NCBI RefSeq assembly: GCF_000764305.2
Contig: NW_025936007.1
Coordinates: forward strand, 17,608-81,607
DNA: 64,000 bases
Direction: 5' to 3'
DNA from: Hyalella azteca
Lineage: Eukaryota > Arthropoda > Malacostraca > Amphipoda > Hyalellidae
Shown: positions 22,347 to 33,234 of the stretch, one piece after another
Numbering within the stretch: the stretch's first letter is position 1
Layout of the letters: every line of letters begins with the position of its first letter
Notes under the pieces: model-generated
The model's database searches: none
The model's input: only the letters and a program-made list of their open reading frames with translations
What the model was told of the DNA's origin: nothing
Translations under genes and position numbers: made by a program

Positions 22347-25300
22347 ATGGCGGCGCACAGAGCGCAGCAGCAGGTGCGACTGCGACAGATACAACAGACA
22401 CGCAAGCAACTGCTGGGGCGCAGTGCGAGCTACAACGGCACAGCGCCCACAGCCCGCCATCCCGCCATACACAAGCCCGGCCACCTCTCAGCACACTGCT
22501 CCCGCACCTCCTGTGAGTACACGCTGCTCTTCCTATCTTGACCCTCTCTTCCTATCTTGGCCATCCTTTCCTATCTTGACCATCCTTTCATATCTTGCCT
22601 ATCTCTTCCTGTATTGACCATCCTGCCTAAAACCTTAGTGGTGTATATATAGCAACTGTGATCAAATAGGGACGTTGAGCGTTAGGTCAGGCCGTGTCCC
22701 TGTCATTGAGCGCTACATGCTTGGACCCTGTATAGAGTATTCCTGCTTCCGTATGTTGATCATATACTTCATAAAGCTGATACTTTGGTGTAACAATTAT
22801 CATGATAATCCACGTGTTAAAAAGTGTTCTGTATTTCCAGGCTATTAAATTTGACGATTTAGGAGTGCAACTTACATCAAGAAAATTTTAAAATTATTAA
22901 ATATATTCTTTTCTGTTCAGTTGATGCTATAATTCAGGCTGGTATTGCTGAAGGTAATGAGTGGATCAATTTATCCTCATAAACGAGTAAGAAACAGTAG
23001 AAATTCATCAAAAAATTCTGCCTAAATTTATAAGTAGGCTTGAGAGTAAGAGCCAAGAATATAACCCCATGTACAAGTTATCCAAATATCCAACCTCGAA
23101 ATCTCATTCGGCTGCCACCAAGAAGTGTCAGAGCTAGAGCGACTGCTTTGGTCTTGAATTTCTCGATTCAGTTGGGATCCAGTTGATCTCTCGACCAAGG
23201 TTGGGACTGCGCTCATTTCAGGAGACGACGCACGTGAATTATCGCCGGAACGCAAAAATTCAAACATTACAACAGTTACATGTGACCTTAAAAATGAATT
23301 GATTGCATTGCATGTGTTTAGAGGCGATATAATCTACGAGTTTACAGTGTCGCTAAGCCTTGCGAGGAAGAATAATGCTGTGCTACGCGTTCAGCGGCTT
23401 GGCAGTAGTTTTCCACTGTTGACAAGCCATCTTATCAGCCGCATGCGCGGCAATCTTGCTTTTGGTATCAGCTATGCCGTGTTTATGCTTCGTCAAGTTC
23501 GTCATGAGACCCCTGATCGATTTGATTATAGATGTCGTCAGACTCAATTCATTGATAATTGAACTCGTGCTCAATTGTTCTGGAACGTTCTTCGAGGCAC
23601 CCCTGAAAGAATTTCAAGAATATTCGATGGAAATGATGATTTATTTGATGCTCAAAGTGTGGGTGATTCGAAGACTAAAATGAGCTGCGGTACGTCATCG
23701 TTTACCAATAACGTCAGAACTTCCATTAGCTGATCGCAGAATTAAGAAAAGGTGATTAGTATTATACAGCTGACAGTTGCTCATTTATTTCTGTATTGAT
23801 ACTATACCTTACTAATATTCTTTATACTATATCATTTTTTTATTTGCATATTCCTGGCAGTTTTATAGCTATTGTTTTTATTATATTTTTTTCGCAAATA
23901 AATTCATCTTGCCTACATTCAACCGTGAACCCTCACGGCTGCGGAAAAATCTTACGCGACAGTCAAAAGCAAAAATAATCGAACATTCTTAATTGCTTCA
24001 GCGCCGTGGTTAATTTCGTTTCTACATTATTTTATGTTATGTGCACTAGTTAAACATTGTCCAGTAAAGCCCGTGATGAAAAAAAAAACACTAATCCGAT
24101 GTTTAATTGCGCAAGAGTTTCTCTACCCCACTTGAGCATCATGCGAGTTAATTATGAGCTAGCAAACCTGTACTATTGAGCAAGCACTCCCAAGCTGACG
24201 ACGCTGAGTTACAATATGGTGAGAAGTGCGCAGTTGTATGCGGCGGCTATGGCGGGAGCTTCACAGAAACACAGCCCGTGCGTGATCTCAATGACCTCCC
24301 TGACTTATGCTGCCTCTTTTCCTCCCATTTACATTGGCTTATCATTCAATTAATTACATTTCGTTGCATGCGCAGTTTGACATGAAATTCTTGCCAAGCT
24401 GAAATCAACTGGTAAAGTTTCGACTGTGTTGGGCTGGGCCGTAAAAGAAGAAAATTGTTAGAAGAAAGATCTTGAAGTTTTTATATGTAATCTCATGTGA
24501 AGTTACTAGAGCTGTCAATACGTAGTATTCAAATCAACAAGCGACCATATCATCCCCTCTGGTTCACTGCTGATTCCTGTCACGTATATGTCACGTTTTA
24601 CTTCCTGCAGGTTGATTGGTATTGATGTATAGGTCATTGATTTCCGGGGCTGCGATACGGTCCGAACTAACGCCCGTGAATGGTTGCCACATTTTAAAAA
24701 GCAGTGTCAGCGTCAGACGCGTGACTGCGCACTCATATTTCGTTATCACAAGCCGTCTTGTGATAAGGCTTGACACGAGTTGTTTGGTGTAAAATTCCGT
24801 TATTCGTGACGATGCACTGATCACGAGTTATTTTACCTTCGACTTGTCACTTATTTATCGCGGTTGAATCGCCTTAGCTTCCGCGTTTCAGGGTCGCGAC
24901 AGAATTGATGAGCCGTTTTAACGCGCTTTCAAACTGTGCAGTTTTGACTCGTCACCTCTTGCCGACTAGATAGAAAAATGTAATAGTTAGATTATTATTG
25001 ACAAATAATCATCGTATGCGTTTATGCCTTAGCAACTCATCACTGACTGGTCTTCATTATCATATATGAAAACAGTGAATAAGTCACGTCTTTTACTTAC
25101 TTCTGGAAACGGTTGACTATTTCCCCCAAGTATTATGGTCGTCTCTGACAAACAAAAGCGAATACAGCTGTGCTAAAATAACTGCAAGTCTCACAGACTA
25201 CCAGCGCCGGTACAGTAGCAGGTTTTGGTGCCTAAATACGCATTCTCAACGGAAAAACTTGCGAGCGGATCTGCGTATTTATCCAAGCTCAGGTATCCAC

Positions 25301-28300
25301 CGAGAGCTGCTAACACTGGACGGCAAAAAACAAACCACGTGCAGTGCTCGCCAATTTTGAACTGAATGAAGTTGTTTGTTATCTTTAATGGAAAGTGCAA
25401 AGCCTTATTAATGCGATATTGCCTCAGTTTCAGCCTTGGTGATTGCTCAAAACTTAGCCTAGCTTGTCTCGTGGTGATTTAGCATTGCTTATTCTTAGTT
25501 TAATAAGTGTCGCATCATGCATGACGCAGTGCACAATATTTGTAGTGAGTGCTCGCTGTTCGTTGAATACATACCAGTTCATTAGTAATTGTCATGTTAT
25601 TGCATCGGATGCGTTCTGCGCAAAGATCTATTTTTTTTAATCACAACTTGTACGTCAGAAAAGTAGAAAATGATTTCCGAAGCGCGCCAAGCGTTGTCCA
25701 AAATTTATAGTTCTAAGATGTGAAATGGGATTAAGTATTTTTTTGCTTTCCCATTCGTGTAAACTAGTGTGAAGAAAAATGCATGCAGGTCTCAATATCC
25801 GATTTTAATTCTCCACGTTGCACAATACGCATGCAAATCTGCTGCCCCAGAGATCATTTAAAACAATAAAGAGTTATCGTAGAGTGTGACGCCCAGGGGT
25901 ACTCAGAAAACTGTTATTATTGCTGGTTGCAAATCGCCCATCGCTTCTGTCAAGATTCGATAAATTATTGAATTCGATTCATCATAATTTCGAATTTTAA
26001 TTTTCTACACACGTACACATTCTTGTACTGAAAACAACACTTGTATGTTGATAACCGCGCTTAATATTCCTACTGGTGATGGCTACTCGGCCTGCATCAA
26101 GGGAATACTGCGCTTCTTATTCATGGATTTTCAATGTAGCGTTAAAATTTCATATCAATTTAGTCTAGTCAAACTTACGGTTGAGATCAGCATGGAATTT
26201 ACATATTCAAAATAACTTGCGATCTTCTATACAGTTTTTTATTCGTGGAGCCGATGTCTTGGATGCAACTTGTTGCTGGCTCGCGTGACCTTGACGTGTT
26301 TCTGAAGGTCATTGCTGCGCGCGACAACGGTAGAAAATTTCGGCGCCGACGCTGGGCTGGCGAGGGCGCGGCGACTCACTTGGCGCTGTTGCATTCCTGC
26401 GCGTCGTGTCGGCACCAACGCTGGCAGCAGGCAAAAGAAGCTCCATAGGAACGCTTATTTGGAGGCTTTGGAATCCCAAATTAGCAGCGAGGGGCTCCAG
26501 GCTTCATTAATTAGGCAAAGCCGAGGGGCTTTGTTTGAGGCTGTGTCATCCTTATTCTCATGAACTTTTGCAGTCGTGTTATATGGTCCACTAAAGTTTT
26601 ACTGTTAAACTGATTGCCGCCATAACTCCTCCAATATTTAATCTTACGCCATTATAGGAGAGATGTCATTGCAGCGCTGCTTGGCTCGCGCAGACCTTTG
26701 TTCATTTAGAGTTTAGACCAACGCGGCATGACGCTCATAACGATTCCAATTTCAATTCTGGCGACATCCTCCTCGTGATCATCGGTTTAAAAATAGAAAC
26801 TTTTCACTTTTGACTGCATTTAAAATTTTACCTGTGTTCTCCATACGTTTATATTTATGTAAACATAAGAGCATTCTGATTTATATATATTCCGATATTT
26901 TGATACATTCCATGGAATACATTAGTGCCGAAGTTGCAAGTGAAGATCATACATCATTCTTCTCTGACCGCAGCTAAAATGAGCGTCAACGTTATATCAG
27001 CCAGATGGTATCTGCGTTATATCAGCCAGATGGTATCTGCGTTATATCAGCCAGATGGTATCAACGTAAGACCTTCATGCACCCAATAAATCAGCTCGCC
27101 GTATGCCCGCAGCACCCTCGTCAGGGTGGCTTTGACCCACTATCTTACTTTCTGTCTTGTGTCCTTCACCGATTTTCGGACAAAAGAATTTAAATAATAT
27201 GAACAGTTTTTGATCGTTATTTAAAATGTGAATTGGCCGTCGTTTTAAAAAATACCTCTAGGTTTTCGCTAGCAACAAGCATCTTCTGTGCTATTCTCAA
27301 ATGGGGTAGCCGGCTAGTGATTATCAAGATTCTGTTTTTAGCTTCCGTCAGAGCGCCAAATCTTTCACTCCTGGCACCCGAGGCAAGCAGCTTACGCAGG
27401 GTTACAAATTAGGGTTGAGTTATCGGCAGCTTATCGACGGCCGGCCATTCTGTTGCCAGCGACATGTTTGCAACGGCACATTGAAGGCTATCGCTGCTTG
27501 TATCTATATAATGCTAACTATTATTCTATCTTTCCAGATCAACAACGCGTTTTACTAACTTGAAAGAAACGCTTACCCATGAAATGTATCTCTACACATA
27601 ATATAGTATAGTATCTTCGGCATTGAAGAATAGGCCTGGATAGGCCTGTCGCCGATTCTTGTACTTTTTCTTGACTAGTACTTGACTAATATGTTTGATA
27701 TTGCCGTGACTTATCTAAAGCTAATTGCTTTATATTGCTATAAGAAGCTTCACGTGACGCGCGAGTGCGAGGTGCGTGAGGAGTGTCACGTACACGGCTA
27801 GTGTCCCACTAATCACGATAATGAACGTCGCCATGTACTGAGAGAAATGGGCGGGTCTGGATGACCCACTTTGATGAGTCAACCGCGTCCGAAAATCGAT
27901 GCACTTTTTTGACTCACTTGCCCCATTTGTGGGTCATACTGACCCATTAAATTTCAAGCATGACTCACTTGTGGCGTTAAATCGCTCTGACGCTCAGATG
28001 CTAACTACATGTATAGTACGACTCTCATCCCTAGCGCCTCGTCTGGTTGAAGCATCGATATTATTTCCGCTTGTTGCGTAAAATCTCGTCGAAAGCCATG
28101 CGGGCTTATTAATCTCATATGTTTTTCTTATCAATAAATAAGCAAGAAATTTACCAGGTTTTATCATTTATTGACTTGAAGCGCGTGCGTCGTTTGCTTG
28201 AAACGTGATCAAAATTTGTTCTATATGCAAATTTTTTCAGCTACGTCAGATTTTCTGAATTAATTTTGTGCGTGTACGCCATTTGCACCGAAGTGCTCTG

Positions 28301-29604
28301 ACTTCTAAGTGCAGACACCTAAAAATTCATGTACCCAACTTTTCAGAATAAAAAAATGTATCACTACCACTTGCCAAACTTTAGTTCCTCTACTATTCCT
28401 ACCAATATTGCTACCTATTATTTTGCAGTACCGGTGAGCCCCCTGGCGATGGAACGAGGCAGGAATAAAACCAAGAAGTCCTCGTCTAATTCGTCAATCA
28501 ACAATTTCCACTCGAAGGTTTGTTCAATTTATTCTCACAGCAGACGAACCAAAGTATAGTTATCCTAGTTGTAAATACGAGCATGAATTGGATGTTCCTA
28601 GCAAACTTTCTTGGGACATTCGATTATTTTCGTGTTAATTCCTTTTATTGATGTGATCTTATACATACAAATAATGAAAATAAATCAATAATATTCAGTA
28701 GACAGGTTATTCCTCAGCCATCGACGATAATCATACCACTCAATGCTTAACCCTCTACCGACTGACATGAGGAACCGGAGCAATATTGTCACAAGCCTAC
28801 TTCCCAAAAAGGATACGTTATAGTGAGCAATATTGTCACGCGCCTACTTCCCAAAAAAATACGTTCTAGTGAGCAATATTGCCACAAGCCTACTTCCCGA
28901 AAAGGATACGTTCTAGTGAGTGCAAAATGACTTGCACTGATGGTTGCCGCTATGTACAACTTTAAAATTTTCTCTGTTGCGTACAAACGTCCTTAGGTTG
29001 CTACACTCAATAGTTTACGTATAATTTAAGTTGAAAGTTATGTTCCCGGAGAGTGACATACGGCGATATAGAGGTACCTGATAACGCCTCGCTCACGCGC
29101 TTCATTCAACGATTCAGTTTATAGTGCGGTCTCTCAATCCATTAAGTTGCAACTGGTTCAAATTTTTGACGAAAAATATTATTAGCCAGTTTCAGGTATG
29201 AATATTTTATATTGAGCGTATTATACTTTATAATCAAGCCTATTTCCCGGCTCTTCTGGGCTATTTATTATTCGCACGGTGTTGTTAATGTAGAAAAACG
29301 TCAAATTGTTCAGCTTTCTACTTAATTCTATGAATTTATATCCTATTTATATGTGCAGGTGATCGACAAACTCAAGAACGTGCTGCACATCAAAGACTCA
29401 GAGGACACCCAGGACTCGGCTGACGCTCAGACGCCCCAGCTCTACGGGGAGCCGCAGGCCTCGTCCCCTCGGTTGGAGGAGGAAGTGACCAGGATGAACA
29501 GAAGATTATCTCGCCCCACCTCCCGCACCTCGAGAAGTTCGTCCGATTTTCCCAACATTGCCGAGGAGACGGTGGACTGCAATGGCGTGGTGGTGGTGGC
29601 GTAG
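22347..29604 (+). CDS. Unrecognised gene, three 3'-terminal exons
   Basis: Exons 22347-22512, 28429-28517 and 29359-29604 join with consistent phases (1, then 0) across introns of 5.9 and 0.8 kb to a TAG at 29602. They give 166 C-terminal residues. Exon A is basic and Gln-rich (MAAHRAQQQVRLRQIQQTRK), probably helical. Exon B is Ser/Lys-rich (KKSSSNSSINNFHSK). Exon C is VIDKLKNVLHIKDSED followed by a Ser/Thr/Arg-rich low-complexity stretch and a hydrophobic C-terminus (VDCNGVVVVA). No enzymatic domain or membrane segment is visible. It reads like a cytoplasmic regulatory tail, and VVVVA could be a class II PDZ-type ligand. The ATG at the start of exon A follows an acceptor directly and is probably not the initiator. 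Earlier exons were not found. Exon A is the least certain. Confidence 0.6.
26988..27066. repeat. 25-bp tandem repeat, 3 copies
   Basis: CGTTATATCAGCCAGATGGT plus ATCTG repeats three times inside the long intron of the plus-strand gene. Confidence 0.85.
27600..27690. repeat. Dispersed repeat R2, copy 2
   Basis: TTCGGCATTGAAGAATAGGC and GGCCTGTCGCCGATTCTTG, in the long intron of the plus-strand gene. Confidence 0.7.
28747..29074. mobile_element. piggyBac-like MITE, copy 2, with internal triplication
   Basis: Starts TTAACCCTCTACCGACTGAC and shares the body of 19264-19503. A segment containing CTACTTCCCAAAAAGGATAC is present three times in tandem (near 28798, 28842 and 28889). The right-hand TTAA is missing. 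It sits in the last intron of the plus-strand gene. Confidence 0.6.
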
Positions 29605-30606
29605 CCTACGTAGTGCAGAGACACCTTCCCACCGCGCCCTCTGTACCTTCCCACCACGCCACATGCGTTTGTAAAATTCGCGGCTCGTTTTTAGTTCTCT
29701 TCAGGCTGTCTTTGTGATGCACTTGGTCGTCTGTCGCCCCATGCGGCGTTGCTCGCTGCTTTATGTCGCTCTGTTCAGTTCCCATGTTTTGCTCAGGTTT
29801 TTATGTTTTGCTGGAAGGTTATTCTGTTCTGTTGCGATGTCGCTCGTCACGAGGCTGCGGTACTGTTCATCGGAATTTTTTTATTGGGCGCGGTGCGGAT
29901 CTGCTCATCAAGTTTCCTTAAATTCTTATTTTATATAAAAATATAAAATGTTATACGTATGACCCACTAACTACGGTTATTTGTGTGCTCATGATTGAAA
30001 GGCGTGATAGGTATTTAAAACATAATTTATTCGTTCTCAACATTCGAATGTGAAACTTGTTGTCAAAACTCAAATCACCTTGTGCAGCTGATCTTTGTTT
30101 ATATAGAAGCAGTATTAAAACAATATCTTCTCTTTAATTATGTGCAGATTTTGAATCTCTGCTGCACTTTAAAAATTATTACCAAACCATTTCCTGAAAT
30201 TTTGTGCTTGTTGTGGTCCATGCTAGGCTAGGAATTCCGAAATGTATTATTAAGCAACATAAAGTAGTAAAGCATTTGTGATTCAACAATGAAATCGCAC
30301 GTCATCCAAATATGTAACATTTACATAATTGAATCTGTCAAGAGTTCAGCGATATGAAATGTTAATTGATGCATCACGTACAATAAGGCTTCGTTACTTA
30401 ACTTAATTTGTTTTAGGGGTCCGCCAGAATTATTATCCATGTACCGTGTGTGCCGTGTAACTAGCAGTACTGCACTGCCCACTTTGTCTAGACGTCTCCA
30501 CAGGTAACTTTTGGCCGTGGGATGACACATTCTGATGAGGAATAATGCTGTTTCAATTCAAAGCAAATTCATTTACCTGCTATACAGCAAGGCCTAGTTA
30601 GATTCT
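29605..30606. other. Probable 3' UTR and downstream DNA
   Basis: Starts after the stop at 29604 with a CACCTTCCCACC-rich stretch. AATAAA-like signals are not obvious near the stop, though AT-rich sequence begins by 29930. No further gene seen. Confidence 0.4.
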
Positions 30607-30751
30607 GGGCCAATACTTTCAAAAAAGTTAAGAGATCGTAAGTTCATCAGCCAATCATTGACGGCCTTTCAAGCCAAATCCACCAATCATGGACAAGAAA
30701 ATAGAGCGTAAGTACTTGCGTTCACTTAGCGAGTTTTGAAAGTATGGCCCC
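30607..30751. mobile_element. MITE family M1, copy 5
   Basis: Complete copy, ends GGGCCAATACTTTCAAAAAA and TTTTGAAAGTATGGCCCC. It is the best copy for defining the terminal inverted repeats. Confidence 0.88.
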
Positions 30752-32890
30752 TGGTCTGCCATGAACGCTTGTGTGCAATTTCGTAATATTTGTGTAGTTT
30801 GGCATTTTCGTAATAGTAACTTACCAACCATCTTTTCTGAGTATCTCAGCGCATTAGAAGAACTGAGAAGATGAGAAGAAAGAAGTCTTATTACGTAGCT
30901 TGTCACTAGAGTAACAGTGGGACCCCTGCCTCTCTGAAGCGGGCACCTGTGATATGGGGTAATTTGCTGCAGAAGTTCCCTCTGATCTGATGACAGCCCC
31001 TCGCTCCTTACATGTGCATCGTAATGTCGTACCTGCAATTAATCATAGTAACTTGTCTTCAAAAATCAGATTTCTATTGTATGCTTAATATTACCATAAA
31101 GTCAAGCTCTTTTCTCTTTTACAGTATCCATCAAAAAGGATACCATATTCAATAATAATTATATTAGACCGTTTCTTTTTTTTAGTATATACGGTACTTG
31201 TTAGATCTTTTGATGAATTTCTATTGTTATGTAATCTGTGTTCAAAGAAATTTATTTCGCAATTATTCATCTTTGAATCTAAGATTTTAATCGTATTTGT
31301 TTAGAGTAGGAGGAGGGGTGCAATACCGTTCCCTTCTCTCGATAAAATTTGAGTGTCTTTAGGTTATAATGCAAGGGACGATGCCACTACACTTCGCTGC
31401 ATCCGACGGTCTTTTACTTCCGAATGCCTGATGAATAGCATCTTTAAGAAAAATGGGTTATGGATACGGAATGCATAAATTCGAAATTTTACGAGTCAAC
31501 AATTGAATAACACTAGCGCACACAATATTTGTTTAAATTTTGTCTTATTTGTACAATCCAACACAATGACGCGTAAAACTATGGTAGTGCATCACTTGGA
31601 GTTGTCACCGTGATTGTTGACACAAATGTCTCGCTATGGGAACATTCAATTCGTGTCTGCAATTGTTCTGTTGTCTAAGCTGCAACACTTGTCAGTTGTC
31701 ACACAGTGGGTGGCGAGCTCGTGTGATAGATGACTAAAAATTTGCTTACTTTTCAGCCTAAACTAAAGTTGAGCACATGTCTACAGACTCGTTGACTTGA
31801 CCACTGATCGCGTCGTCATGACTGGGAGATGCACACGAGATACAATTTAATGGAACTATACATTTTCTTTATTAACTTGGGAATTGAAGGGGTACTGCAA
31901 TGAATAATTATCTATTGATCTATCATGTCCGTGCGTATGGAAGGCGAATATTGCGAGGCTAGTGTATTATATCCTCACTGCTGTATATACATAGCTTGTA
32001 ACCCATATCAGATATTTTTATTCTTGCATTTACGGTTCATCATGGTTCATGCTCATTTGTTACATTGATCGATTCATACTTACGTGTTTGGCCCATTGTA
32101 TTCTTTGAAAATGTGATTTTTTTTATCTTGTCTAACACTTGATTTTAGAACAATGCTAATTGAAAGGTGCGATAAGAAATTTCTTGGAACTTGTCCAGCG
32201 AATTTCATTTTTTGTTTCTTCTCTCATTTGAATTTTAGAACATCTGCGAATTCAGTTCTTTACTCCTCAGTTTACGTTACATTATGGTTCGAAATTTCCT
32301 AATTTCGTTTGTCAGATTGGTACCGAGTGGCTAAATTGGCATCTTGTTTCAGAGCCCAAGACGACACTTTGTTCAAAGCCCAAGTTGTAGCCGAACAGCT
32401 AGTATGGTTAAGTTCTGAATTGTTTGATGTGACGGTAGTGCCTTTGGCTCGGTGAAATGACATCGCAGCAGTGTGGCAATTTCATCACATTTTCATCCGA
32501 ATGCTCATGGCCAAGTTTTTCCACTCCATCCTATTTTACGTGTGGAATCAATTAGAATAGCGTGGTACAACGTAACATTTGTAATGCATTGTACCTGCAA
32601 ATTACGTAGAGAACATATTAGTCATTTATATTATCAGTGCTATAAACAAGTCTATTTCTGCAGAGTTATCGTCAGCGAACAAATGGTGAATAAAAACGGC
32701 AGGTCAAAGCTGAATTTTTATATACGGATGAAAAATGTATTAACTTACAGACAGCGTGAATACATTTATAGAATTTAACTGTGGTTTGTTATTTGCCTTC
32801 CTCGATCGCTCAAAATCATCTTTTCGTGAAACTTGCGATATAATTTTTGCAAGAGAAGGTTGCCACAGCAGTCGCATAACACACTAGCGT
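30752..32890. other. No gene confirmed
   Basis: An open minus frame at 31034-30900 after a TTGCAG acceptor (RHYDAHVRSEG, SSDQRELLQQITPYHR) looks exon-like, but it runs on into the MITE and no partner exons were found. The rest is AT-rich. Confidence 0.3.
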
Positions 32891-32904
32891 CAACATTCAG
32901 CTTG

Positions 32905-33160
32905 CGCGAGCACGGCGAGAAGCTCTGCACCTGGCCCGTGTGAAGACGGCGAGAAGCTTTGCACCTGGCCCGTGTGAAGATGGTGGCAAGTCCTGCACCT
33001 GGCCCGTGTGAAGACGGCGAGAAGACGGCGAGAAGCTTTGCACCTGGGCCGTGTGAAGATGGTGGCAAGTCCGGCACCTGGCCCGTGTGAAGACGGCGAG
33101 AAGCTTTGCACCTGGCCCGTGTGAAGATGGTGGCAAGTCCTGCGCCTGGCCCGTGTGATG
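32905..33160. repeat. GC-rich compound minisatellite in 3' UTR region
   Basis: Alternating units built from CACCTGGCCCGTGTGAAGA followed by CGGCGAGAAGCTTTG or TGGTGGCAAGTCCTG, about eight half-units. It lies 75 bp past the stop of the minus-strand gene at 33235, so it is likely transcribed in that 3' UTR. Confidence 0.85.
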
Positions 33161-33234
33161 ATGATATGAAGCTCTGCGATGGCCGTGTAGACATGGTGGC
33201 AAGTTCTGCGCTGTTGTGCCCATCACAGAACAGG

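Noticed and set aside
23299..23683. Possible transposase fragment in overlapping frames
   Set aside because: Frames on both strands are short and no catalytic or DNA-binding motif is visible.
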